Shown in pieces: positions 36,745 through 48,811 of a DNA stretch of 64,000 bases. Below the pieces are notes generated by a model that ran no database searches, was not told the DNA's origin, and saw only the letters and a program-made list of their open reading frames with translations. The stretch is from contig UESW01004633.1 in NCBI GenBank assembly GCA_900491605.1, forward strand, positions 282,158 to 346,157, given 5' to 3'. How positions within the stretch are numbered: position 1 is the stretch's first letter; each line of letters opens with the position of its first letter. A program made the translations under genes and the position numbers. Source of the stretch: Calamus simplicifolius (Eukaryota > Streptophyta > Magnoliopsida > Arecales > Arecaceae).

Positions 36745-38575
36745 GTTGGCATAGACCCGGAACATTTCTTGGAGCATGTTGGGGCTAGTTGCTTGTTCCC
36801 TTCTGCAGCAATGGTTTTATATCATTGGATGACTGTACTGAATTTGTTCCAGTTCGTATTATATGACAGTTGGCATAACCTGTTTGGTGAAATTGTTCTT
36901 GTTATATCCCTTTATTAGGTAGCGGACTTAAAGTTTGTTTTTTAGTTTCAAAGGCACTTGTTGCCACAGTTCTCCAGTTGTTTCTATTTCCATACCCAAA
37001 TGCTCTCTGAAGCCTTAAATATTTTGATATGGGGCTAGCAGTTTAATATTTGAACAAATGCAGGGATTGTCTGCTGTAGACTTATTGAATGTTATGCGAG
37101 GGATGGATGAAGCATTACTTTTTGAGGTGCATCACTTTTTGGCATAGTCTGATGAATTTGCAGGGAATATTTTCACTGTTTGTATTGTGTTTGCACTTCC
37201 ATGTATCGTGATTCCAGTTTCTCCTCTTTTTTCCCCCTTTTCTTTTCTTTTCTTTTTCTTCCCCTCTTTATTTCTGGGTAACAGGCTGCTGTATTGCGAG
37301 TCCTGCATAAATGATCAGCATGAATTAATTGTTGGTTGTCTGAGTAATCTCATCCTTGAGGGTCAGCATAACATCTTCCTGGACTGCTCAATTTGTATCT
37401 CAAGTTAAGCGATGTAACTTCTTATATGAATCTCCTTTTTAATCCCCTCATTTTGCTACATATTTTGTCAGCTGGCTGGATAAAAAGTTGGCTTCATTGC
37501 AAGCCATTCTAAAGTTTGTACTAATCTCTCATTTAGCTTCACCAGTGTAATGGTGGTTATTATTGTCAAAAACATGTGCAGGTGTTAGAAGCGGATTACT
37601 GTTGGAGCATTCCTCAGAGCAAGTTGCCTTAAGTTTTGCCACTAATGCTGGAAAGGTATGCAGATAAAACTTGATAATTGTCAACTCGAAAGATTTTCCA
37701 GATCGTTTTCCTGGAAACCTGCCAAACTTTCTCCATTTAGAAAGTTTGACATCTCATATTTAAGTTTCAAGAATGTGTTTTAACCATGGTAGAATGATCA
37801 GACAACCAAACCCCCACCCCCCTCCCCTTCCTTTCCTTCCTTTTTCTTTTTGTGTTTTTTTGCTTCTGGTTAGGTAAGCTGCATGCATAGAGGAATAGAT
37901 GCACAGCACTGATGGGTCAGACTTAAAAACTGCAGGCTGACCATACCACCCTAATCATATTGGTTGAATTCAATTTTGTTTTACCTTGTTAGCCTCTGTT
38001 ATCTCGAGGCAATCGAAATATATTTGATATGTGCATCAGTTAACCAGGTATCTTAATGAAATAAAGTTTTCCTTTGCTATTGAAATTTTGTGAAATAAGG
38101 CTATTCTATGTTTAGCTTGCAGTTATATTGTGTGCTACCTATGATTTTGTTTTTTTCTTGTTTCCTTCTCTGTTCAACTTCAGAGCATTAAACACTTGTA
38201 ATTATAATAATAAAGATTTCTGTTCTTAACCATGGAGTGAATGTTCTGTTTCAAAAAACAAAAGAAAGCAGCTTGACAATAAAGTGAATTTTGTTGCTCT
38301 TAGCCATTTTGTTTGATCACACAGAAATGTGTTGTGAAGTATGTTCTTAACAAGTTCTGCTTTTCCTTGTCTGTTTTCCTGTTTTACTTTGTTTCTCCCT
38401 TCTAAACTAGGATCAGCTTCACTTGGATAGAGAGTGTAAGATGCAGATATCTTGACAATTCTTCTGCAGATGGTGCCTAAAAGCTGCTCGACAGCTAACA
38501 TCCCTTGATGTGTGCTGCATTGGCCCAGAAGAATGCCCATTTTTCTGGCTATTTTCCCTTTGTTTGGGCAGGGTA
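36745..38575 (+). pseudogene. Exon-like fragments of an unidentified plus-strand gene
   Basis: Four short coding-like blocks follow splice acceptors. They are 36745 on (VGIDPEHFLEHVGASC), 37064-37126 (GLSAVDLLNVMRGMDE, exactly 21 codons before GT), 37582-37655 (RSGLLLEHSSEQVALSFA, before GTATGC) and about 38470-38570 (WCLKAARQLTSLDVCCIG). A further block at 37285-37408 (AAVLRVLHK, then after a one-base loss DQHELIVGCLSNL) fits between them. I do not recognise the family, and cannot tell whether these belong to a separate gene, to 3' exons of the gene upstream, or to a decayed copy. Confidence 0.35.
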
Positions 38576-38969
38576 ATATCAAGGATTGATAGGATTGAAC
38601 ATATCACTAGTATGCAAGCTAAGAGTTATGTGTCCTAGCTGTTAAGCAGCAACCACTGTTCGAACGATAGCTGAAGTTGCCTTATATATTTTATCTGTTT
38701 GTTTTCTTTTTTTTTTAATCAAAATTTTATTTTACATCAGGTGTCTTAATCATTCAGACTGAAACGGAAGGTGATTTTATGAAAAAAACTGGAAAATATG
38801 AATTAGTTCCATCTTTGACCATGTTATCATAGAACATTAAGAACTATGATCTAAGACCCATTGTTTCAGTGCTATTTTGACAATCTCTTCTAAATGATGC
38901 TGTCAATGACTAGTGTAATATATGCATCCTTATCCTAGTTTATTGCCAAATTTACTTGAGTCTCGCTAA

Positions 38970-39478
38970 TGGTGATACCTCAAATTCAGTTCTATTAATA
39001 GCTGGAAAATAAAGTATTATATGCTTATAACTTAAGTTCATGCTATCAATTAATTTTTATTTGAGTTTTTGAGCTATATGATTTCGATCCATTAACGGAG
39101 TTAGTTGGATCGTAAGTGGGCTTATGACATTATAAATGATATCAGATTCAACCTGAATATGTGAAAGTTGGTGGGCATGAGGAAAAGGCTACTCATGGGA
39201 TAGTGGTAAAGTCTTATCATAGCGTGGAGCTGCCCTTGCAGCAACAATCCGGCTGGATAGATTTCAGATAGCTTGTAGTATGCAATGAGGATGTGGGGAA
39301 AGATTGTGATACCTCAAATTTAGCAGCAAATTAGATGGAAAAAAAAAAGTGTAAATGTGCATATAATTCAAGTTTAAAGTTTAGTTGCTATCAATTAATT
39401 TTTATTTGAGTTTTTGGATCACATGGCTTTGGTTTGCTAATGGAGTTAATTGGTTCAAAGGTAAGCTTGGAGTGTTAC
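38970..39478 (+). mobile_element. TRIM (miniature LTR retrotransposon, 509 bp)
   Basis: Two direct repeats of 160 bp (38970-39129) and 174 bp (39305-39478) start TG(G/T)TGATACCTCAAATT. They are flanked by a 5-bp duplication, GCTAA at 38965-38969 and 39479-39483. A primer-binding-like TGATATCAGATTC lies at 39137-39149, eight bases after the first repeat. A purine tract (GAGGATGTGGGGAAAGA) ends just before the second. The internal part is only about 175 bp and codes for nothing. These are the marks of a terminal-repeat retrotransposon in miniature. Confidence 0.8.
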
Positions 39479-39483
39479 GCTAA

Positions 39484-40002
39484 CTCTTGGAGTTGATGGA
39501 TTAATTGCCATTTATAATATCTGGTTGTGCATGATTTGTAATAACCCTCATGACCCTAAAAGAAGTTTGACCCTGTGCTGTACCTATTTATTGGCCTCTT
39601 AGATGATGTCCTAAGCTGTCAAAATAATTTCAGTTGCAGGGGAATCGAAGGTTATGCGTGAACTTTTTATTCGGTGAATGAGTCGTTGTGTAAGGTACAA
39701 TAAGTCTCACGCTCAAGTATTTATTCTCCCGGTTTAACAGAACGGCCAAAGTGCCTGTTGTTCTGCGAGACCTTGAGAGGCAATGCAACACAGCCACGGT
39801 GGTTCACAATTATAGATGTAGTCGTGATGTTTGATGTTTCTTTTGATGATGTTCTGTTTCTTTATCGCTACTCTCTCCCTGCTTGCTCCTTTTCCATGCA
39901 ATGATTTAGACTGATTATTTCTTTTGATTATTTTACTGTTTTTAATTTTGTTGGGTCAACACTTATGTCAAATCTTCCGCATTTCGGCGTATCAAAAAAA
40001 AA
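39484..40002. other. Unassigned sequence
   Basis: There are short open stretches, for instance after an acceptor near 39639, but nothing I recognise. An A9 run ends at 40002, just before the duplicated unit. Confidence 0.4.
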
Positions 40003-40527
40003 TTGTTGGACTGGACTTTGCTAGCTGTACCATGTCTTTATTTTCTTTATAAGGATAGTACAATATATCAAGAAAATCTTTAGAGCGGATTTATTGGCTG
40101 ATTCATCCATCCTCGACTGATTCATACTCATCCATCCGTCCCTCAAACCATCCCCTATGGCTGATTCATCCTCACCCATTCTCGGGCCCCCTTCCCCCTC
40201 CGAGCAATCTGTAAATGGGTGGAAGTGACTGAAGTCAAGAAAGCATTCTGTAAATGGAACCCCTTCGTGCCATAAGAGTTATGGCACGAAAGATAGCTCT
40301 TTGTATTGTAGTGATATTGGTATTAGCACTAGATAATGGTCTTGGAGCAAGAGATGGGGGACACTTATGTCAAAGGCCTAAATCTGATTGACTCGTCAAC
40401 ACTAGCTGCAAATAAATACTAAATGATTCTGCGTCTATTTGCTGAAGGCTCAGGTAAAATTGGAGAAATCTTACGAACAAGTCCTAGAGGACCAAGCTGG
40501 CATCCTCCTCCATAATATGAAGGCCTG
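40003..40527 (+). repeat. Direct repeat, copy 1 (525 bp)
   Basis: It aligns with 41283-42110 from TTGTTGGACTG to the shared end GAAGGCCTG. It contains CCATAAGAGTTATGGC, a short palindrome, and a coding-like tail (LIDSSTLAANKY). It has about 40 bp extra near 40215 caused by a local duplication. Confidence 0.85.
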
Positions 40528-40639
40528 AGTGACACAAAAAGAATCGCTACTTGAGCCCACTTAGCTTATCAGATATAAATATTTTGAAACCTATTTATTT
40601 TTAGATCTGAATATTTTGGAACCTATTTTTTTCACTGAC

Positions 40640-41281
40640 AAGATTATACTTTCGCATAGGATAATCAGGATAGCTATCTCTTTATCATACGGCTTTTGAT
40701 TCTGATAGTCCTAGCTTCTATGCTATTTTGGCAGCGCATCGACATACGATCTTATCTTTTGAAAGCTTTCACTTCCAGGGTTTATCAAAATCAACTTTAA
40801 TGCGAGTGTTCGAGGTAGATTTGCCTTTTGTTATCTGTGGGTCTGATGGAGCTATGTTGACGGCAAGAGGATTCGACCTTTTCAACTTTACTGTTACTCT
40901 TGCGAAGCTTTATACTGCTTGGACTGACATCTTCTATGTCATTCGTATCCTTGGTGTTCATAGTCTTTTTATTGAGAAAAATTCTTTAACTGTCATTCGA
41001 TGGCTTCATAAGACTCATGCAAGCATCTGCCAATCAATCCTTTGATTTGCGATATTTGATCTACTATTCAGGTTGCTTACAGTGTCCAGATTCGGCATGT
41101 CTACAGGGAAGCCAATTCAACGGTTGACTGGATTGCTGCTTGGGTGGCCTATCATTCCAGTTTCTAGAGCTGGAAACAGGGAGACCTTTGTCTAATTGTA
41201 CTCAAACAAATTTTATTTTCTGATATATCGGGTTTGACTCGCGATAGAATGGTGTAATCACTGCTTTGTACCAAAAAAAAA
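40640..41281 (+). mobile_element. 5'-truncated L1 LINE (RNase H end)
   Basis: Read on the plus strand, this matches the RNase H segment of the large LINE (7276-7640). CATCGACATACGATCTTATC, then GGTTTATCAAAATCAAC, corresponds to its FVKINFD region. Later REANST-type and VDWIAAW-type residues of the RNase H C-terminus appear across broken frames near 41100. It ends in a poly(A) run at 41273-41281. Many stops show that it is dead. Confidence 0.75.
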
Positions 41282-41282
41282 G

Positions 41283-42110
41283 TTGTTAGACTGACTTTAC
41301 TAGCTGTACCATATCTGCCTTTATTTTCTTTACAAAGACAGTATAATATATCAAGAAAATCTTTAGAGCCGATTTATTGACTGATTCATCCATCCTCGAC
41401 TGATTCATACTCATCCATCCATCCCTCAAACCATCTCCTAGGGCTGATTCATCCTCACCCATTCTCGGGCCCCCTTTCCCGTCCGAGCAATCTGTAAATT
41501 GAACCCTTCATGCCATAAGAGTTATGGCATGAAAGATAGCTCGTTTATTGTAGTGATATTGGTATTAGCTCTAGATAATGGTTTTGGAGCAAGAGATGGG
41601 GGGACACTTGTGTCAAACAATGTTTTGAAAATCAGATCGAATAATGAACCGGCTTAATATTTGGGTCGTGGGTCAATTGGTTCGATCGGATGAACCGGTT
41701 TAATCGGACTGAATAATATTATAATTAAATTTTAATTTAATAATATAAAATAATAAATATAAATATAATTAAAATTAAAAATTAAAAAAATCTAAAATCG
41801 GATTGAACCGGTTGAAACCTGGCCGGTTCAATGGGTTTTTTTGATTTTTACCGGGTCATATAAAAGTCAACTTTAATAATAAAACTGGACCGGACTAATG
41901 ATCGGTTTTCGGTTGGATCGGTCTGTCCGGTCCGATTTTCAAAACATTGATGTCAAAGGCCTAAATCTGATTGACTCGTCAACACTAGCTGCAAATAAAT
42001 ACTTGAAGATTCAGCGTCTATTTGCTGAAGGCTCAGGCAACATTGGAGAAATCTTACGTACAAGTCCTAGAAGACCAAACCCGCATCCTCCTCCATAATA
42101 TGAAGGCCTG
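41283..42110 (+). repeat. Direct repeat, copy 2 (828 bp including a MITE)
   Basis: It starts immediately after the LINE poly(A) run and matches copy 1 to the common end GAAGGCCTG. It is interrupted at 41618-41949 by a MITE. Without the MITE it is about 490 bp, some 90% similar to copy 1 by eye. Confidence 0.85.
41618..41949. mobile_element. hAT-type MITE (332 bp)
   Basis: The ends are CAATGTTTTGAAAATC and its exact inverse GATTTTCAAAACATTG. It is flanked by GTGTCAAA and ATGTCAAA. The uninterrupted sequence in copy 1 of the duplication reads ATGTCAAA once, so this is an 8-bp target duplication with one later change. The interior is rich in CCGGTT words, and there is no coding capacity. Confidence 0.88.
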
Positions 42111-42789
42111 TACAGTTTCGGAGGACGTGGAACCAAAAGGAACCTACAGAAAGTTCTAGAGATCCAAACCGATAATATCGTTTCTCATCCTCCCATCCTG
42201 TTTCAATTATAAAGGCTGAACTCGGTACATCATCCTCATGCAAATGGTTAAAGTACCATTTCCATGCTAGAATGAACTGTTATAAAAAGTTAAAGAAAAC
42301 TTTCAGTTAGTGAGTGCTAGTAAAGCTTATTAGGAATGTAGTGCAACTTTTCCCTCCCTGCATATATATTTATAACAAAGCAATCAAGAACCCACAAGAA
42401 GAACTATGCTTACAATCTTTGATAGGTCATATTAGTTTATATGCAACATAAATCACACATAACTCCCTTTCAAATTAGAATTGCCTTCAATTAATCTGCA
42501 TTAGTTGGTGAAGGCTATTTGTCAATTGTGTAGTTGTTTTGGCTTGCATATGCATATAGGTTTACTAGTAGCCTATGCCAATTTTAAGCTACTTGCTTTA
42601 TTGGTTGATATATTAATAGCCTAATCCCAAAATAAACAACCGAATTTTGTTGGTTGACTTTCATCCATGGAGTAGTATAACAGGTGCACATTGATTTAAA
42701 TATGATCCAATGGGTTAAACGTAATGCCTCGTGAATTGCTTAGTCCTTTCAAGACGCTCCACATGCATTGCACGAAACCTCAACCGTTT
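42111..42789. other. Unassigned sequence
   Basis: AT-rich DNA with no recognisable frame, splice-bounded exon or repeat. The first 70 bp are less AT-rich and might belong to the coding-like tail of the preceding duplicated unit. Confidence 0.4.
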
Positions 42790-43105
42790 GTTTTTTTTTT
42801 TTTGGTTACAAACGGGCGATCACACAAGTCTCGTGTGAATCAGCCCAGATACATCAGAAGATAAAATTTGTTAAAAAAAATAGGACAGTGATCTCCAGGC
42901 CTCCAAATCCATGAATCAATATGCTGAGCCATAGAGGAAGCCGCCCAATCAGCAACCGCATTGGCTTCTCGATATATATGGCGAATCAGGACAGAGCCGG
43001 TCCCTCGCAGAATTAAGCAAATATCCCTTAAGATTGGATTAGAGGGACCTTCAAAATAATTCTCCTTCTACAACCAAGAAATGATCGTCATAGAATCCGA
43101 ACGGA
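42790..43105 (-). mobile_element. 5'-truncated LINE 3' end, minus strand
   Basis: A T run (42790-42803) is the inverse of a poly(A) tail. The following 300 bp match both sides of the hAT insertion in the large LINE (3805-3949 and 7202-7360) and so show the uninterrupted target. Similarity ends near GTCATAGAATCC at about 43100. It is about 80-85% similar by eye. Confidence 0.85.
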
Positions 43106-44720
43106 ATTGGTTTGTTAAGTGTGGAATGGAATTGATTTGTTATCCAATAATATTACTCTTTTTTTTAATGTTAGGAATTAATTTGTGGGCTCCACATTTC
43201 TAGCCCATTCTTCATTGTTGAATAAAGCACAGCTAATTTGTGGGGCCCTATTAATGCCGGTCTGCGAATCACACTATCGTACATGAGTAGATTGTAACTA
43301 ATTTGGTGTCTGTTTTAACTCAAATTATGGTCCAAAACATAGCCAAGCAAATATGAAACATCTGTGACTAGGACAAGGCTTGGGTTGGAAAATTGCTGCC
43401 TTAATTTGAAGTCAATTTACATCCCAATTAAAGGACTTTGCTACGCAAACTAAATCTGAATTTCCATACATGTTTGCCCGAAACCAGTTGAGATTACTAA
43501 GACGACCGAAGCTAAAGGTTAGATTTGCAAGGCTATAAAAACACAGCTTGGCCTAGGTGGGCCTAGTCTGATGCAGTGATTGAGTTGAAGATTTTGCAGG
43601 TGAGTTGGGATCGAACTTGCACTAATTGTTCAATGGTCTAGTTGAGTTTATATCTACCATTACTTGGGTTACAAGAGTTTAGCTAAGAAAAGCCATCCAA
43701 ATTGTAGTAACTTTTCAGTCCTATCAGAATTCAATTGGATAACTCAAAAACTTTTTAAATGTTGGCTTTAGATTGGCTAGTTAAAGCATCCCTTTAGCAT
43801 CGCAATACATCTAGGATTAGTGACGCCAGGGTGTTGAATGGCAGATTGATGGGTTTGACGGAAACTATTTTATTAAGAGCCATTTTGGACATTTGAAGGT
43901 TTCTCTATCCGATAAGATCTTTCTTTAGATTTTTTTTGTGAAAACATGATGGAAGCCAGGCGGAACTTGGCTGTCGTCGAAGAAGATAGGGCGACCAGAG
44001 GAGCAACCATTCCCTAGTTCTATGGATAAAACAAATCTTCTCTCAAAAAGTAATTTATTATCTATTAAGTCAATAATTGGTTGCTCCGTCTAACAACCTA
44101 ATCTCTTTCAGGAGCCCTTGCTTGGAATTTCTAATCTCTTTCAGGAGCTCTTGCTTGGAATTTAAGAAGATAGTAATGATATTAAGGTTTCATTTTGCAT
44201 TACCGTTATAACTAGATTTTTGAATTGCATTTTATACCTGCTTGGTAACTAAACTATTGTAATTCATAAAGCATCATTATAATATTACAACATAATAATA
44301 TTATAATATAAGATAGTTTTGGTTATATTAGAATGTAACCAAATTCAGAATTCAATCACCTTCTTCATCCTTAGTTAGATCCATACAGATTCTGAAGTTA
44401 CCTTATTTTTTTACTTTTTTTTTTAATTTTTGAGATGCATGAATTGATGGATCCAAGAATAGAGAAGGTGATCAATTTAAGCTTGGCTATATTCAAATGT
44501 AATCAAGTCTACCTTTTATAATAAAATAATATTATATTATCGTATATTTAACAAGATATCAAATATTTTAATTACAAAATATATAAATTATTTTTATTAA
44601 AAATATTAGAAAGAGAGTCAATGTAAGCATAACTAAAAGCAATTATAAGAATATAATGAGAGAAAAAAAAGAAAGATAAAGATTTATGATGGTTTGACAC
44701 TTCTTGCCTATATCCACTAT
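43106..44720. other. Unassigned intergenic DNA
   Basis: Small local repeats are present, for example GGAGC(C/T)CTTGCTTGGAATTT twice near 44100-44160 and GGAAT(G)GAATTG(A/G)TTTGTTA twice near 43100-43145. Nothing looks coding. Confidence 0.5.
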
Positions 44721-44730
44721 CCAAGATCAC

Positions 44731-44963
44731 AGTTGTCAATTTTGTTTCGGATTATGTGTTTCGTTTAGCTTATGAAACAAATATTTTGGTATCGGACCAT
44801 TTCGGTGCTTCGTTTCGAATATATATTTATATATATATAATAATAAATTATTCATAATTCATATTTTTATAAATAATAATAATAACATAAAAAAAGAGTT
44901 TAAGTTTTTAAGAGGTGCGGTCGTACGACTGAAAGAAAAGGGGTAGGTAACTAGAGTTTTTTT

Positions 44964-45042
<79 letters not shown>

Positions 45043-45232
45043 TGGTCCTGAAAGGTTTAACAATTCACAAATTGATCCCGAAACATATTTTGCCGAAATG
45101 GCCAAAATATGCCGAAACGCACCGAAATGACCGAAAAATCTCCCGAAGCGAAATATAGAGCTCGTCTTTTCGGATAAGCCACCAAACATTTCGGCTGAAA
45201 CGGTCGAAACGAAACGAAATTAACAACTTTGT
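44731..45232. mobile_element. MITE-like element with a TA microsatellite
   Basis: The ends read AGTTGTCAATTTTGTTTCG on the left and CGAAACGAAATTAACAACT on the right, an inverted pair. Inside are a (TA)n microsatellite (44971-45037) and a block rich in CCGAAA words. The flanks (CTATCCAAGATCAC and TTGTCCAAGACTCC) resemble each other but give no clean short duplication. The surrounding DNA may be an old LTR fragment. Confidence 0.5.
44971..45037. repeat. (TA)n microsatellite
   Basis: About 67 bases of uninterrupted TA dinucleotide lie inside the MITE-like element at 44731-45232. Confidence 0.9.
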
Positions 45233-46616
45233 CCAAGACTCCTCTTTATGATTTCTACAATACTAATCCTCTTAATTAGGTAAGGATTAAACCCTTGTAC
45301 ACTACTTTTAGCAGGCTTAGGAGGAGCCATTATAATCCTTTTTCAAGCTAAAAATAAATACACTCTTCTTTTACATGAGCTAAGAAGAGGCCCAAATCTC
45401 TCTTCTACAAGAAAAATACCAAGAGCAATATCAAAATGAAAGTAAATTTGCAATTGTAGTATTAAACTTGAGAAAGAAGAGTGTTAATGTACTAAACTCA
45501 AAGCCTCTTTTTATATAGATTTTCTAATGGATTTCATTTCAACTCTTTTTTTCATGCCAAATTAGCCGTAAGCCCACTGTTTCACTGGTATTTCAAAATA
45601 TGGATGTTGGGGCTCAATGGCAGTGCCAATGGTGAAATAAAAATGACCGTTGGGACTATCAGAGCCTTATGGTCGATCACTCAGACTAGGACTTGTTGAT
45701 CGCTCTAGCTTGTAACGATCAATGCCAAACTAGATAGAAACCTTGATTTGAGAGTATTATTTGACTGTTTGGTTCAATCAACCGCACACACTTAGTTTTA
45801 GATTTTTAATGATAATTTTACTTTAATTATATCCAAAACCTAATTTAAATCATTTTTATGGTATATCAAGCCTTGTGCACTTACTTTTCTCCCAAGTTTT
45901 ACAATATATCTTTAGAAGAAATAAAATTTATATATTAAAAGCTTTTCTTTAGATGTTCTTGCGTGGATGGTACTTAATCTTCCATTGTTTTTTTTCAACT
46001 TGAATTTTTTTGTATGCAACTTGTACTTAAGTATATATCGGGTAATCTTTTGATTATGTTTGATTTGCTCCAATCATGGCACTTATTTTATCACCACAAA
46101 CTCAATTGTTGTATTAGTTTTTCAATTAATATTTTATTATCATCAAAACATTTATTGTTTGAACCCTTAAGTTCAATGACCTTATCTTTTTTTTTTATAT
46201 AATGACAAACTAGTTATTGTGAGATAATATAATAAATAACTACTCAATTATGCATTTACAAATATATCAATTACAAATATATTATATTTGGTACAAATAT
46301 GTTCTTCTTGAATGTATATTCTCTGATAATATACCATTAATATTAAATAAAAAAAGTTAATATTTAACACATCAAAGGTCTATATCAATTTCTGTTCTGC
46401 TTCCTCTATTTTTTATGAGCATATGCAGTTATTTCATTTGATATGATTCGGTATGAAGAAACTAAAATTATATCCTTTTTTTTCCATGAAATAAAAGAAC
46501 TTAGATTTTTTTTTTCGGAGAGAAAAAGAGATCCTCAAATCTTAATTGAAGACCACATGATAGAAGGCTAAAACAAGAGAGAAACGAATCAATATCATGT
46601 AGATTAGCCGATAGGA

Positions 46617-46618
<2 letters not shown>

Positions 46619-46663
<45 letters not shown>
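46619..46663. repeat. (GA)n microsatellite
   Basis: About 45 bases of uninterrupted GA dinucleotide lie just past the DnaJ-like fragment. Confidence 0.9.
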
Positions 46664-46664
<1 letters not shown>

Positions 46665-46674
46665 AGGGTTTTGC

Positions 46675-47020
46675 TGGATTTAGCTTTGAGACTTGGGGCA
46701 AGGGTGACGGCATCAACGCCCGAACCCATTTTCTTAGCGAACCAGTACTCCTAGCCATAGACTTTGGTGAAGAGGCTGCTATAGACCTCATAGAAGCCCT
46801 TGGTGTTGTCAAAGTAGCGAGACAAGTTAGACCCGAAGAAGGCATGGATGTCGAGGTCGAAGAAGGCAGAGGACGATGGGACTTGGAGGTTGAAGAGGAG
46901 GCAGAGAAGAGGATCCAAGAGCAAAGGGGTTGGTTTGGTTTGGGTCTCCGGATTGACGACATCGAAAGGGGCGAGGTTCTAGGCAACGATGGAGTCCATG
47001 GTGGCGAGCAGCGGCGGCGA
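46675..47020 (-). pseudogene. DnaJ (JJJ1/DNAJC21-like) gene fragment
   Basis: On the minus strand one broken frame reads DLDIHAFFGSNLSRYF, then KGFYEVYSSLFTKVYG, a stop, and EYWFAKKMGSGVDAV. The pattern of a GFY-VY---F---Y-x-E---AKK-G-G--AV run is the central region after the J domain in plant JJJ1/DNAJC21-type co-chaperones. The J domain itself is absent. A stop, a frame change and an isolated GC-rich setting mark it as a gene fragment, possibly captured by a transposon. The family call rests on memory of the motif. Confidence 0.45.
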
Positions 47021-47959
47021 AGAAGCTCGGGGAGGAGAAGGCGTCGAGTTGGAGAAGGGGAGGGGGAAAGAGGGTTGGGGGAGAAAGCATTATTAGGAAA
47101 TAAAAGATTTCACACCACAAATCCTAATTTCACATATTTAATCAGAGCCATTAGATAAGGAAGTCAGTTTTTATAGTTTTAACCTGAAAAAAATGGAGCC
47201 AAAAACTAAATAATTAAAAAATAAAATAAAAAAAATTGAGTCAAGCTAAACTATCAAAATACCGAATTGGCCAAATTATATCGATCTGATTCAATTTTTC
47301 AATCTAATCAAAATTATGCTTATTATTGTTCATCATTTATTATCATCGCCATCATACATATCAGTGACTACATCACCAATTACCTTCGTTGGCTCAGTTT
47401 TAAATTTTTTATTAAAAAAGTTTATTTTTTATTTTTAATAAATAAATATATTTTTTAATTTTTTTTAAAAAGTAGAAGTGGAGAAGAAAATTAGAGGTAA
47501 AAAAGAAAATTATTTTTGCAACTAAATGGAGTCTATAGTTTTTGAAAAAAGTCTTTTGAGAAGAAATAAAAGAGAATGAAAAAATAAATATCACTAAATA
47601 AATACCACTTTTTTATAGTATTTATTTTTCAATAAGATGATATATATATATATATATATACACAAGCCTTATACATAATTTTTTTAAATAAATAAAGAAA
47701 AATAAGGAAAGAAAAACTTTTTCTTCCATTTTTCGAGTTGTATAGCAAATTTTATAATTTACAATAGAAGTGAGAACTTGAACTCCTTCAAAGCCGGTCC
47801 CAAATTGGATAAAGAAGAAGGGTTATGTTAGGTAGCTTACAGTTAACGTAAAACTTCATTAAATCTTTAAAACATGGCATGTTAAGATGAATATGTGCTA
47901 AAACACTAAAAGATAAAATTATAAATAATATATAGAAATAATAGAAGTAGCTCCAATTG

Positions 47960-48210
47960 AAATAAAATGAGAGAAAATTGATTAAGATGGTTTGGATATA
48001 TACAACGAAGACCTTTAGATGCTTTAGTTAGAAAGAGTGATTTTTTAACAATTATAGTAATGATAGAGCTAAAGATAGACCTAAACTAATATGGATAGAA
48101 ATAATTAAAAAATATAACTATTTGTAATTTGAATGACTTAGTCCTGAACATGTAGTTGGAAAAAGGCTTAGATAAGTTAAGTTGAGTCAAGTTTAAGTTA
48201 AAACTTGGGT
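47960..48210 (+). pseudogene. Reverse-transcriptase C-terminal relic (RTE/LINE type)
   Basis: Broken frames give KMVWIYTTKTF, corresponding to the common plant retroelement motif RWFGHVQRRP, followed by a DALVRKSD-like segment and RAKDRPKLIWIEIIK (usual form RGRPKLTW-E-I). These occur in this order at the C-terminus of many plant LINE-like ORF2 proteins. Several stops are present and no other domains survive nearby. Confidence 0.65.
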
Positions 48211-48811
48211 GCTAGAGAGAAATGGGTTTGCATGCATTTATTTAGTTTAATTGGTGATGTTGTGAAAAATTATATAGATTTTTTTAGTCCCTTTCGGCAT
48301 TGCATTTAAAGGGCTAAAGGGTGCTTTTTTGAAATAGCCCAAAGCACTTTTAAATAATTTTAAGGGATCCCAATAAAAATCTTGAAATATCTTTTAAAAT
48401 TAGAAAAAGGCTCTGATTTAAAATTTTTGGACAAAAACTTATGCAACGTAAAGTTATTTTCGTTTTAATAAAATATTATAGAATTTTGAAAAACATAAAT
48501 CTAAAATATAAAATAGTTACATTTTATAATAATAATATTATAATATTACTATTATATGATAGTTACAATAATTTATTATTAAAAAATCATAATAAATAAT
48601 CTATTAATTAAAAATATTTTATAATAATAATTTTAAATAAAATAATTATATAATAGAACAGAATATGCAATTTATTCTGTTATCATATGTTATTCTTAGA
48701 AGTTCTTTCTCATTGTCAAACAGGCATTGAAGTTTCATAATAATTTAGAATTATACATCAATCTAAAAAATATTTTACTAAAAGTTCTACAGGAAAAAAA
48801 TCTGAATCATT

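Noticed and set aside
40003..42110. Direct repeats read as LTRs of one retrotransposon
   Set aside because: The repeats lack TG...CA ends, a primer site and a purine tract, and the DNA between them is a LINE end with its own poly(A) tail.
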